A stretch of DNA of 64,000 bases from a virus, in the IMG/VR virus record IMGVR_UViG_3300023257_000008, positions 62,001 through 126,000 of that record; one strand, 5' to 3'. Position numbers and translations under genes: made by a program. Under the pieces are notes generated by a model. The model had not been told where the DNA came from and made no database searches. It saw only the letters and a list, made by a program, of their open reading frames with translations. Shown piece after piece: positions 43,814 through 51,955 of this stretch. The stretch's first letter is position 1, and each line of letters begins with the position of its first letter.

Positions 43814-43826
43814 TTTACACTGTAAA
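43814..43826. promoter_or_regulatory. Palindrome TTTACACTGTAAA
   Basis: Perfect 6-bp arms around one base, just after a stop codon and between convergent gene sets; a candidate operator. Confidence 0.35.
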
Positions 43827-43859
43827 CACAGGGGGACACAATGGAAGTCCGCATCAGCC

Positions 43860-44096
43860 TCATCCAGCACGACGGAAACGACCCCACACCAGATACAGTT
43901 CCTCCAGGATCCCCCACAATAAAGGAGAACCGTCAGCATCCTTCAAGTCAGGTGCAGCAAAGACGTCGTGAGAGAACTCAGACAAGTCACCCCAATCCCG
44001 ACAGACCTCCATCTCAAGGTCCAGCCTGTCAATGGCGATCCGAGTGTAACCAGCATCCCCACACACACGGAGGAAGATCTTGGTGACGTCATTCAT
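43860..44096 (-). CDS. Unknown protein (78 aa)
   Basis: Start overlaps the upstream stop (ATGA). Reads MNDVTKIFLRVCGDAGYTRI, then an acidic part. An antisense frame starting at 43841 also has a plausible leader, so the strand is less than certain. Confidence 0.45.
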   Translation of the reverse strand: MNDVTKIFLRVCGDAGYTRIAIDRLDLEMEVCRDWGDLSEFSHDVFAAPDLKDADGSPLLWGILEELYLVWGRFRRAG

Positions 44097-44443
44097 GGAA
44101 GCTCCCGAACAGTGTGATCCTCAAACAAAGAAGCCTGACGATCAACTTGAAAAAGTTGAGGATTGATCCCAGCTTCCCGAGCCATACGTCGAGCATCATC
44201 ACGCATGAAAAGAGTTGCCTCCTTGGTCAAGCCCCTGAGAAACACAACCCGACCTGTGTCAGCCGCACACAAGGCAGCTAAAAGAGTTGTCGTGGTCCGA
44301 CCCGTTTGCCTAACCGCCAACTCCTCCACACTATAGGACTTTCCTTTTCGCCAGTCCTGAGCAAAAGCCTTTTTACGATATTCCTCTCTAGGAAGACACC
44401 CACACCGGATAGCCATTGCATCAATTTGCTGGTTAATGTTCAT
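44093..44443 (-). CDS. Possible P-loop protein (116 aa)
   Basis: RQTGRTTTTLLAALCAA resembles the GRTTxxLLAAL variant P-loop of small phage proteins, followed by RVVFLRGLTKEA. No full ATPase domain is present at this length. Function unknown. Confidence 0.5.
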   Translation of the reverse strand: MNINQQIDAMAIRCGCLPREEYRKKAFAQDWRKGKSYSVEELAVRQTGRTTTTLLAALCAADTGRVVFLRGLTKEATLFMRDDARRMAREAGINPQLFQVDRQASLFEDHTVRELP

Positions 44444-44511
44444 TTGTGATCCCCTATACCACTACGAAGATTACTAACTCAAAACTGAGACCCCCACAAA
44501 CCACAGCATGA

Positions 44512-44913
44512 TCACACCTCCGTCTCCTTGAAGTACAACGGATGCCAATCCAGTGCCTCCATACAGAGTGGACAGTCCTCATCCCCAGACTTCCAACCCT
44601 TCTCCTCCAAAGCCTCACCACGCAAGCCACAGGCCGAACACTCACCCTCGACCTCCAGCAGGATTGGAGGCCAACCCTTCTTCGGACCATCAGCCAACGG
44701 TTCCAGCAGTCCTACCAAGATGCCCAGCATCCCCACAGCGTAGGAACTGACACCCGTAATGAGCTTCCCCTCCTGGTAAGCAACCTGACACCTCGGGTGC
44801 CTTGCCAGAGCCTTATTGCACGGCACACGATGCTCAATGAGAGCCCCCATCGCTACAGGGTCCGCATCCAGCAAACTGTTCAGGTACCCAAGAGCCTTCG
44901 CTACATCACTCAT
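44512..44913 (-). CDS. Unknown phage protein (133 aa)
   Basis: Start at 44913 after GGGGGTG. LNSLLDADPVAMGALIEHRV, then CNKALARHP and a C-terminal CSACG...CPLC zinc ribbon. The conserved-looking N-terminal part recurs in phage proteins of unknown role. Start overlaps the end of the next upstream gene by 8 nt. Confidence 0.6.
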   Translation of the reverse strand: MSDVAKALGYLNSLLDADPVAMGALIEHRVPCNKALARHPRCQVAYQEGKLITGVSSYAVGMLGILVGLLEPLADGPKKGWPPILLEVEGECSACGLRGEALEEKGWKSGDEDCPLCMEALDWHPLYFKETEV

Positions 44914-45370
44914 CGCCCACCCCCGTTTGAAGACTCTGGCGTCTCCTCGAATTTTGCTCCCGCAAACGTTCGAGATAGCCCCTGTAGATCTTCGTTTGGA
45001 AAGCAAGCCAGATGAAAAGATCTCCACGAAGAGATAAATGCTCCTCCCCCAGAAGATCCGTCAATTCGACTGCTATTGCTTCGCACGTCTCAGGTTTGAG
45101 TTGCTCGGTAAACTTTGTGGCAAAGTCCACAACATCATGGGGCTCTCCCCACGGATCAGTCGGAATCAACCACCGGACGCATGCCCGAGCTACACGTTCC
45201 AACTCGTCTTCATGTCCCAGGTATGCAGCCCGTATCTCAGAAGACGGATCAACCTCAAGCATCCCAGCCACGACATCAGTAGGACCGTTGCGTTGAAGGC
45301 AACGAAGTTTGATGCCCCTTGTTACAGCACGCTGGTACCTCAGCTTTTGCTCTTTCCTTCCTGTAGACAT
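44906..45370 (-). CDS. Unknown helical protein (154 aa)
   Basis: Start ATG at 45370 after GGGGGGG. Reads RAYLxHEDE-type charged helices and LSLRGDLFIWLAFQTKIYRG. No family recognised. Confidence 0.55.
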   Translation of the reverse strand: MSTGRKEQKLRYQRAVTRGIKLRCLQRNGPTDVVAGMLEVDPSSEIRAAYLGHEDELERVARACVRWLIPTDPWGEPHDVVDFATKFTEQLKPETCEAIAVELTDLLGEEHLSLRGDLFIWLAFQTKIYRGYLERLREQNSRRRQSLQTGVGDE

Positions 45371-45451
45371 AAGCACCCCCCCCTTGGATCACTCTACCCC
45401 GAACGCCCCCTGTACGTGACACCCCACGTAGTTAAAAGCACAGGAGGCCCA

Positions 45452-45670
45452 ATGTCCAACTACGACCCATTCTCCCCAGTGTCCATCACCCAACACATGA
45501 TCCAGAACCAGATACCACTCTTCACTATGATGCAGGAGCTACGGGCAGTGTGCGGCTGGGACGAGTACCAGGGGAACGAAGACCGCCCCTATGACGCTAC
45601 CCCGATGCTTATGGTAGGCATACTCCGCCGTAGGCTAAAGGACGCCGGAGAGGCTACCCTGCTGCGCTGA
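45452..45670 (+). CDS. Unknown small protein (72 aa)
   Basis: AGGAGGCCC before the ATG. Reads FSPVSITQHMIQNQIPLFTM, then GWDEYQG. No family recognised. Confidence 0.55.
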   Translation: MSNYDPFSPVSITQHMIQNQIPLFTMMQELRAVCGWDEYQGNEDRPYDATPMLMVGILRRRLKDAGEATLLR

Positions 45671-45718
45671 GACGGTAGATCCCCTGTAGACCCCGCTCCT
45701 CTGACAGGAGAGACCACG

Positions 45719-45754
45719 ATGAAGCTTATGACAGCGAAGGAGAACACAGCATGA
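45719..45754 (+). CDS. 11-codon tag peptide MKLMTAKENTA
   Basis: AGGAGAG before the ATG and an ATGA overlap with the next gene. The peptide is a copy of the tag that opens the next gene (MKLMSTKE); the DNA ATGAAGCTTATG is repeated. Either an upstream leader peptide or the scar of a duplicated tag. Confidence 0.45.
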   Translation: MKLMTAKENTA

Positions 45755-46143
45755 AGCTTATGTCAACCAAGGAAGTCCGACTCAAAACCGCCAGCATCCA
45801 AGGCCACGTTTTTGGAAAGGTCAAGGAACGCCCCCAGGGCGGAATGACCGTCGAGTTGGAACTCATGGCCGACACCGAGATGCTGAAAACGGTGGATGAC
45901 GTTCAGGCCATCATCCTAAGACACCAGCAGTTGGTCGGCCCCAAGTTCAACCTTCTCGTCCAGTTGCCCGGCAGATGGGTAAACCATCCCAAGTCCCTGG
46001 ATCTCGTAGCAACCACGGGAAGGGGCCTCAAGGTCTGGAGTACGTTCCTGCTCAGTACTGCCGAACAGGTGGACACCGAACAGGTACTAGCGACCATCGC
46101 AGCCTATGCGAAAAAGCATAAGGCTGCTTTCTACGCATCCTAG
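45751..46143 (+). CDS. Tagged unknown protein (130 aa)
   Basis: Begins MKLMSTKEVRLKTAS, a variant of the MKLLTAxDY tag. AAGGAG lies within the upstream peptide. Beta-rich body (MTVELELMADTEM, KFNLLVQLPGRWV). The 200 nt that follow hold no gene I can support. Confidence 0.6.
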   Translation: MKLMSTKEVRLKTASIQGHVFGKVKERPQGGMTVELELMADTEMLKTVDDVQAIILRHQQLVGPKFNLLVQLPGRWVNHPKSLDLVATTGRGLKVWSTFLLSTAEQVDTEQVLATIAAYAKKHKAAFYAS

Positions 46144-46344
46144 ACCCCCGTTTCAATCTCAGCCTCTCAAAAAAACCCCAGACCCTTTGGCAGATCTTCA
46201 GATCCCAGATTGCTTTTGGATCGTCATGTGCAGATGCAGGGACTACGAAGAGAGCAGCCCTGAACCGTAGCCCAGGGCTCCGCATGGACGTATCCACACG
46301 GGTGGAAGCCATAGGATAGGGACGGAAGACCGTAACGTCAAGGT

Positions 46345-46896
46345 TTAGTAGGCCCACCCCATGTCAAACAGGTACTTGAACCGTACAGAGCTACGACTGA
46401 TCAGGCTTTCCCAGTGTCTACAAAGACTCTGTAATGTCTCCGGATGCACGTCCCGCAGGACCAGCGGGTATTCCAAACGAGCGATAACCCACTCATCCTC
46501 CTGACTAATGACAGCCGTAGAAGGATCTGGAACTTCAAGGGACAGCACCCTGGGGCTGTGAACGATGACAGGGACTACAGAACGATGGGAACTAGGGAAT
46601 TCCCTTCTACACCGCTCTCGGGTCTCATCCGTGAGTTTGGTTTGGTAGAGACTGACCACAAGCTCTAACGAAGCCTTTCCTCTCATGTCCAAAGCCTTGA
46701 GGATGAGGCTTCTTCGAAATTCCTCCCGAGGAGCCTTTTCGTCAGGAGGATTTGTTTCTATCTCCTCCGCAATCATCTCATCAAAGGCTTGGTCGTCATC
46801 CGAAGTCTGTTCCTGAAGCAGTTTGAAGAAGGCTGCGGCTTCCTCTACCCCGTCAAACTGTAGTTCTCCCGCAGTCCCGTTCTGCAACCTAATCAT
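46345..46896 (-). CDS. Unknown protein (183 aa)
   Basis: GGAGGAAC before the ATG at 46896. Acidic N-terminal half, then RSLILKALDMRGKASLELVV. No family recognised. Confidence 0.55.
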   Translation of the reverse strand: MIRLQNGTAGELQFDGVEEAAAFFKLLQEQTSDDDQAFDEMIAEEIETNPPDEKAPREEFRRSLILKALDMRGKASLELVVSLYQTKLTDETRERCRREFPSSHRSVVPVIVHSPRVLSLEVPDPSTAVISQEDEWVIARLEYPLVLRDVHPETLQSLCRHWESLISRSSVRFKYLFDMGWAY

Positions 46897-47697
46897 TTTG
46901 TTCCTCCTACCCTCACCAATGTCGTCTCTGATCACCATACCGCCGTAGTGGAGACAGGACAGGTTGGACACCAGGGTTCCAGCCTGTACGGGGGTACTGG
47001 AGCTAGGGAGAGGGCCTACGGTGCAGGGAAGCCGTAGCGTTGACTGTAAGCCCCGCAAAGGGGGATGGCATAGGGATAACGGATAGGGTTAGGAAACGGC
47101 TACGTGGGGCCATAGCGGGCGTCAGGGAGGGTTTCAGGGGTTGTACCCTATCCTGGAAGGGGGATTCAAAGTAGGCGTTTCAAAATCAATACAGGTCCAA
47201 TACGCCTTTTTGGGACTCCAGATCACTTAGGCGCAGTTTTCCAGTCGGTTTCGCTTGACTTTGGGGTTGGGAGCGGAATGGGGGCTAACTCGACATCGAG
47301 TTAGTGGTTAGAGACGACAGAGAGACGAAACTGGGGGAGACGAGGGAGAGAGTTTTACACAACAGACAGAGGAGAAGGACAAAGGTGAGGGAGACAGGGG
47401 GTGAGTGGAAAGACAGGGGAGGGGTGAGTAGACAGGAGCGAGTGGGGAGGACTCATGGGTCGTGGGTGTGTCGTTTCCTGAGTCCTCTCACATGACGGGC
47501 GGAGGAGGACACGAGGAGAGATGTCCCGGTGTCTTCCTCAGCCTGTCGTGTCTGGTGTGTGGGGGACGGGGGCATCACTAAGACTTTGTGGTTGGGGTGT
47601 CTCTTCGTGTCGTGCGTCACGGTCCCACAGGGGAGGGTGGGGAGAACTCTCTGTCTCTGCTTATCGTGTGGCCAGGACAGCCATCCCAATGGGTGGC
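46897..47697. other. Long intergenic region, strand-biased composition
   Basis: About 800 nt without a convincing gene. The part 47300-47460 is almost pure A/G on the plus strand (GGGAGACGAGGGAGAGAG and similar). It holds the palindrome at 47285-47304. A 63-codon plus frame here is Arg-rich and reads the purine tract, so I do not call it. Confidence 0.5.
47285..47304. promoter_or_regulatory. Perfect palindrome CTAACTCGACATCGAGTTAG
   Basis: Nine-bp arms around a 2-nt centre, at the start of the purine-rich tract and where plus-strand C-richness gives way to G-richness. Candidate operator or replication-related site. Confidence 0.5.
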
Positions 47698-48000
47698 TCA
47701 GTCGGTGAGCATCTGTTCGTAGTCGGTTGCTGTGAGCAGTGCTGCTCTTCGGCTGCTGGGGATGGTGTTTTGTTTGACGACCTTTATGATGTCGTGGGGG
47801 TCCACCTTCGTCTTTGTGACGTAGACGAGATCATCCAGGAGGTCATCCATCTTCACTGAGATCCCCTCGTCCTTCACGTACTTCTGGACGAGGGATTTGA
47901 TGAGCGCTGGTTTGTGCAGCCTGTCGAGTACTCTCTGCATCTCTGCGGCGAGTGCTTTGGCATCCTGAAGGGGGTTGGCTCTTCCTGCGTTGTGGCTCAT
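47698..48000 (-). CDS. Tagged protein, paralogue of the 49235 start
   Basis: 100 aa. Shares with 48924-49235 the order MSxxA...LQDA, ISVK(M/L)DD(L/I)L(D/E)D, KVDP and NTIPSS/HTIPSS. C-terminus ALLTATDYEQMLTD is the tag in C-terminal position. AGGAGACC before the ATG. Confidence 0.65.
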   Translation of the reverse strand: MSHNAGRANPLQDAKALAAEMQRVLDRLHKPALIKSLVQKYVKDEGISVKMDDLLDDLVYVTKTKVDPHDIIKVVKQNTIPSSRRAALLTATDYEQMLTD

Positions 48001-48023
48001 TGTGGTCTCCTGTGCTTGTCGTT

Positions 48024-48431
48024 TCATTTGGATTGCGTCTGGGTCAGGTTATTTTGCATCATCCATCGATAGAGACGGACGCTGATGTCGTTGGCTGTGA
48101 GGGAGGTGTTGTAGTCGATGTTCAGTGGGAGGGGTTTGAGGGTGACGTTGCTCAGTCGTGACTTAGGTTGGATCTCCAACTCGATTTGGTTCTTGGTGAA
48201 ATTGGCTTTCATGACCAGCATGACATCTACAACGATTTCGTCGTCTCTGACTTTGAAGAGCAGGTTGGTCTTGGCCTTCACAGTGCCGCCGAAGGGGCCG
48301 AATGGTTTGGCTAGTTGTGTGGCCAGGGACCGGACAAACCGGAAGGCTGTGGCTATCCAGAGATCTTCCCAGAAGTAGCTTGCTCCGGCTGTCAGGGTAT
48401 GTTCGTAGTCGGATGCTGTGAGTAGCTTCAT
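48024..48431 (-). CDS. N-terminally tagged protein (135 aa)
   Basis: Begins MKLLTASDYEHTLTAGASYF; GGAGACTGAG before the ATG. Beta-rich body (VVDVMLVMKANFTKNQIELE). The same frame stays open upstream to 48566 and reads well (KPFDKLPRKRIPLDPED), so an internal tag in a longer protein is the alternative. Confidence 0.6.
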   Translation of the reverse strand: MKLLTASDYEHTLTAGASYFWEDLWIATAFRFVRSLATQLAKPFGPFGGTVKAKTNLLFKVRDDEIVVDVMLVMKANFTKNQIELEIQPKSRLSNVTLKPLPLNIDYNTSLTANDISVRLYRWMMQNNLTQTQSK

Positions 48432-48535
48432 CTCAGTCTCCGGGGTTGTCTGATGGTTGTAGTTTCCCATACGGAGCTTCTCCAAGTCTTCGGGGTCTAA
48501 GGGGATCCGTTTTCTCGGTAGTTTGTCAAAGGGTT

Positions 48536-48916
48536 TCACAGTCCTGACCTCGTTTTCAGATCCCAAGGTCCCCAGTGTCCATGTCTGAGGATGTTCTTCT
48601 GGGCTTGCCTCCAGGTATAGACCTTGAGGTTGTGGATCTCAGCTATCTGTCCCAGGGCGTAGTAGACGGCCTTGGGCATCACGATATGTCTTCCATTGGA
48701 CAGATCGATAACATTGTTCCCGTCCTCATCCCAGGCGTGTCCGAAGGTTTTCCCTTCTAGTGGTCCCTGCCCGGCGACTTCCCCATGTACAAGTCTGATG
48801 CCGTGGTCACGTCTTCCGGACCCCATGATGTATTTGCCAGCAGCTTCGTAGCAGTTGCCCAGTGCTGAGGTTTTATCCAGCGCTGCTTTGTAGTCTGCTG
48901 TGGTTAGGAGTCTCAT
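48536..48916 (-). CDS. N-terminally tagged papain-like protein
   Basis: 126 aa. Tag MRLLTTADYKAAL, then GNCYEAAGKYIMG with Cys, LVHGEVAGQG, GHAWDEDGNNVIDLSNG with His and Asp, and PKAVYYALGQI. This Cys-His-Asp order resembles a family of small phage papain-like or transglutaminase-fold proteins; catalysis is not shown. Confidence 0.6.
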   Translation of the reverse strand: MRLLTTADYKAALDKTSALGNCYEAAGKYIMGSGRRDHGIRLVHGEVAGQGPLEGKTFGHAWDEDGNNVIDLSNGRHIVMPKAVYYALGQIAEIHNLKVYTWRQAQKNILRHGHWGPWDLKTRSGL

Positions 48917-48923
48917 CGGTGTC

Positions 48924-49724
48924 TTAGTCTCCGTCCGTGAGCATGTTCTCGTAGTCGGATGCTGTCAGGAGTGTGGCGTGTCTTCCGCTGCTGGGGATGG
49001 TGTGCTGGTTGACCAGTCTCATGATTTGACGGGGGTCGACTTTGACCCTGGTGGCGACGTAGATGATGTCTTCCAGGATGTCATCCAGCTTCACTGAGAT
49101 CCCGGCCCTTTTCACGTACCTCTCCATGAGGTCCTTGATGCTGCGTGGTTTGAGTATGGAGCTGAGTTGCCCCTGGATGTTTGCTGCGAGCTGATTAGCG
49201 TCCTGGAGAGTGATGGCTGATGCTGTCTGACTCATTGGTGTCTCCTGGGTCGCTACCCTGATGGGCACGTCGAAGAAACTAAGGGAGGGTCCGTTTTTGA
49301 TCCTGATTCCCTTCCTTTTTGCCTCAGCTAGAAACTTCCGCACATTGGCCAGGTTGTTGCCCCCTTGGAACAACAGGACAACGGCCCGCCCGGACATGAA
49401 CGGATGAGCGTCGTGCTGGGACTCCAGTTCCTCTCTCACAAAGTAGCTCAGATCCTCGGGGTACTCTACAGTTAGCGCTATGTCAACCCCCGTACTGTAT
49501 ACGGGCCATCCCAGTTTCTTAGCGGCCTCCAGGAAGGCTGTTCCTTTCGCTCCATCTCGTTCACTAAACAACACTACCGTGTCCCTGCGACCCCTCTCAA
49601 CTCTGCCGTGGAACTTGGAGGCCAGCTTCCGAACATCCGTGGACGAGGGGCCGTCCCCAACGACAATGAAATGGTCTACCCTACCTGCTTGTTTCGTTGC
49701 TGTAACGACAAGAGTGTTTGACAT
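48924..49724 (-). CDS. Two-part ORF ending in the tag; internal start at 49235
   Basis: 266 aa. The first part (to about residue 163) reads LVVTATKQAGRVDHFIVVGDG, with an NADAR/Rossmann-like feel but no firm match. The second part starts with an in-frame ATG at 49235 that has its own AGGAGACACC and matches the paralogue at 47698-48000. C-terminus LLTASDYENMLTDGD is the tag. So either a fusion or a gene nested in frame. Confidence 0.6.
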   Translation of the reverse strand: MSNTLVVTATKQAGRVDHFIVVGDGPSSTDVRKLASKFHGRVERGRRDTVVLFSERDGAKGTAFLEAAKKLGWPVYSTGVDIALTVEYPEDLSYFVREELESQHDAHPFMSGRAVVLLFQGGNNLANVRKFLAEAKRKGIRIKNGPSLSFFDVPIRVATQETPMSQTASAITLQDANQLAANIQGQLSSILKPRSIKDLMERYVKRAGISVKLDDILEDIIYVATRVKVDPRQIMRLVNQHTIPSSGRHATLLTASDYENMLTDGD

Positions 49725-49789
49725 GGGTGCCTCCTACCCCTTCAGGATTTATTAGGAGATCACCGTGCCAAGCGGGAGGGGTGTACTGG

Positions 49790-50017
49790 TTATTTGGCTT
49801 TGGAGGCTTTGATAAGTTCCTTGTCAATGGCCAGCACGAGGCTTCGGACTGACCGATCTGCTTTGCCTTCAAGAAACTTCTTAGGTTCGTCTACGCCTAG
49901 TGTCTTGCAGGCGTCCAACAGAACTTTACGCACTGCCTTGTCCGCTTTCATCAGGTAAGGGGAGTAGGCTCCCTTTTTGGAAGTGTCTTCGTATTCGGCT
50001 GCTATCATAAGTTTCAT
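49790..50017 (-). CDS. N-terminally tagged small protein (75 aa)
   Basis: Begins MKLMIAAEYEDTSKKG; AGGAGGAGCC before the ATG. Lys-rich helical body (DKELIKASKAK). GAGTAG at 50030-50035 lies 12 nt upstream of the start. Confidence 0.6.
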   Translation of the reverse strand: MKLMIAAEYEDTSKKGAYSPYLMKADKAVRKVLLDACKTLGVDEPKKFLEGKADRSVRSLVLAIDKELIKASKAK

Positions 50018-50056
50018 GGGCTCCTCCTGCTACTCTTTGGGGGGGTTATTGGAGGA

Positions 50057-50542
50057 TCACCGTACAGACGGGGCTACGTTTTCTTCTTCCATCCAGGTCT
50101 GAAGGGTTCGGACCACGGCGTCTGCTATTTTACTGGGTGTTGCCACAGCGCTAGAGCTTTTCCCAATCAAAGAGAAGGTGATCAGGGATCGGGTGTTGGC
50201 CCCTTTGCTGAGGACGTCAACTCCAAGGATCTGTCCTGGCCATCCGATGGTAAAACGTACTTGGGTTTTGTGTGGCCTACGCATGACTTCACTGACGTCT
50301 GTACGGGTCACAAATGTTTCAAGACTCAAGTTTGACTGATTTATAGCAAAACCCAGTCGTTTCAGCCTTGCCACCACCTGGGGTAAGATCGTAGCCAACA
50401 CCCAATTGTTAGTCGCTTGTTGCCAGACGTCCACCCAGCGCTCCCCAGAGGCTGTTCTGAGCAGGGGGGCCAGGTGTGTCCTGTATTGGGGGTGTGTTGT
50501 CGCCAGGTTGGTCAAACCTGCAAGCAGTCTTTTGTTTGTCAT
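50057..50542 (-). CDS. Unknown protein with N-terminal LAxTHPxYRxHL motif
   Basis: 161 aa. Residues 11-29 (TNLATTHPQYRTHLAPLLR) nearly repeat the C-terminus of the ParB-fold protein at 25469-26512. Body is beta-rich (KTQVRFTIGWPGQILGVDVL). GGGGAGACCC before the ATG. Confidence 0.6.
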   Translation of the reverse strand: MTNKRLLAGLTNLATTHPQYRTHLAPLLRTASGERWVDVWQQATNNWVLATILPQVVARLKRLGFAINQSNLSLETFVTRTDVSEVMRRPHKTQVRFTIGWPGQILGVDVLSKGANTRSLITFSLIGKSSSAVATPSKIADAVVRTLQTWMEEENVAPSVR

Positions 50543-50638
50543 GGGTCTCCCCTTCCAGTCTACTACGAATAGGTTTATAGGCCCACTATCGTTACCTGGC
50601 GGGTACTCACAGCATCTAGGGGTGACCGCTGTGGCCCT

Positions 50639-50992
50639 CTAGCGAGGCGTGAGGACAGTGGAGACGACGATGCCACGGGCGAAGAGGAGATCGAGTAGGA
50701 CGAACGATGCCGTCAGCGTCTCCTTTGTCTGCAGCTTCGTCCAGCCTTCGGAAGTCAGGACTGCTGCGAGCATGTTCTCTCGGTGGTAGTAGTCGAGATG
50801 GTTCGTCAGTACGCTACGGAGACTGACGACAGCTTCAGTGATGCCTTTGCCTTGTCCCATTAGATTGAAGCAGCCGCATTTGGCGAGGATTTTATCGGGA
50901 TCGGAGATGGAAGCCAACATTGTGGCTTCGGAGAATACCCTAATGATGTCACCGTCGAAGAGTAGCAAACCGTTGTCGTGGGTGTAGATCAT
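50639..50992 (-). CDS. Unknown protein (117 aa)
   Basis: GAGGAGGACATC before the ATG at 50992. Reads YTHDNGLLLFDGDIIRVF and TASFVLLDLLFARGIVV. Two CCCACAGAATCT repeats lie about 90 nt upstream. Confidence 0.55.
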   Translation of the reverse strand: MIYTHDNGLLLFDGDIIRVFSEATMLASISDPDKILAKCGCFNLMGQGKGITEAVVSLRSVLTNHLDYYHRENMLAAVLTSEGWTKLQTKETLTASFVLLDLLFARGIVVSTVLTPR

Positions 50993-51077
50993 GATGTCCT
51001 CCTCAGTGAACTGTCGCTTTCCTTCGTTACCCTTGTCAAGGTTACCCCGGTGACGCAGAGATGTTCGAGTCAGGGCA

Positions 51078-51108
51078 CCCACAGAATCTAGGGTGACCCA
51101 CAGAATCT
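51078..51108 (+). repeat. Tandem CCCACAGAATCT repeats
   Basis: CCCACAGAATCTAG and CCCACAGAATCT separated by GGTGA; first members of the family that is dense at 59.5-62.4 kb. Confidence 0.7.
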
Positions 51109-51123
51109 GAAATGCTTAGGGTT

Positions 51124-51549
51124 TTAGTGGGCGGGACTGGACATGACTTTGAGATGGTTCTTTCGTGCAAAAGTTTCCACAACGTTTGTGAGACCCGGAT
51201 CGTTATCCCGAGTACGGAAGGTTGCTTCAACGAAACCCCCAAGATGGTTTCCACGTGCTGTTATGACGGGGACACGAACCGCTGCAAAGTCCCAGCGCAC
51301 CCCTTCCCTTTGCAACATTGCCAACAGTTGTGTTTTCAGTTTCTCCGTTATTTCATCCAGTCCATCCACCAGATAACTGACACCACGCGTACTCATACTT
51401 GACCCGGCATCAACCTCAACGGTAACGGTTGCCGTTGTTTTTTCTCTGAGTGAGAAAACCTTTAGGTAGAGGCTCGCCCCATTGATCGACAGGTTGACAC
51501 CGACACGATTAAGCATTCCCTTGTAGTCGTTTGCCGTCAGTAACTTCAT
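51124..51549 (-). CDS. N-terminally tagged protein (141 aa)
   Basis: Begins MKLLTANDYKGMLNRVG; GAGGAGAAAG before the ATG. Beta-rich body (TTATVTVEVDAGSSMSTRGV). The intergenic 51550-51709 shows no gene. Confidence 0.65.
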   Translation of the reverse strand: MKLLTANDYKGMLNRVGVNLSINGASLYLKVFSLREKTTATVTVEVDAGSSMSTRGVSYLVDGLDEITEKLKTQLLAMLQREGVRWDFAAVRVPVITARGNHLGGFVEATFRTRDNDPGLTNVVETFARKNHLKVMSSPAH

Positions 51550-51709
51550 AGGACTTTCTCCTCAGTTGTGCTGCTGCCTTGCAAGAACAGATCGTTAGTG
51601 AGTCCTTTTTGATGGGACATTCAAAGTCTCCCTAAGACCCAAACAGTGTCCTTGATAGGGAGATTATTGTCCGCTGTACCAGTAAGGTTTTAGGACAGGT
51701 GTTCAGGGT

Positions 51710-51937
51710 CTATTTCTTTGGGATGACAATTTCGGTGGGGAATGTTCCCTGGATCTGGCCGCAGTCGAGACAGTAGGAGAACCGGAGGTAGTCGCCGCCA
51801 CCGATCCCTACGTTCTCAGGGACTTCGCCGTCCTCCCCCGTCACCTCAACGGTCACGTCAAGACTGAAGCTGCACATATCGCTCGTTTTGCCAATGACGT
51901 CTGCAACTCGGCTACTCTTACAACGTTGACAAACCAT
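51710..51937 (-). CDS. Zinc-ribbon protein ending PTEIVIPKK
   Basis: 75 aa. CQRCKSSRV at the start pairs with CLDCGQIQG; the type is common in phages. The last nine residues are identical to the end of the unrelated protein at 56181-56849. Promoter element at 51976-52001. Confidence 0.65.
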   Translation of the reverse strand: MVCQRCKSSRVADVIGKTSDMCSFSLDVTVEVTGEDGEVPENVGIGGGDYLRFSYCLDCGQIQGTFPTEIVIPKK

Positions 51938-51955
51938 CTGAGTCCTCCACGGGGA

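Noticed and set aside
43841-44086. Plus-strand ORF with GGGGGACACA leader
   Set aside because: The first 20 codons look plausible but the rest is low-complexity and antisense to a gene coupled by ATGA to its neighbour. Kept only as an alternative.
47304-47495. 63-codon Arg-rich ORF
   Set aside because: It reads the purine tract, has no ribosome site, and its composition simply reflects the A/G bias.
49742-50058. GATCTCC/GATCCTC words upstream of 49724 and 50017 as full promoters
   Set aside because: The spacing to GGGTAG/GAGTAG is 15-16 nt rather than 13, so they do not fit the element; at most degenerate relatives.
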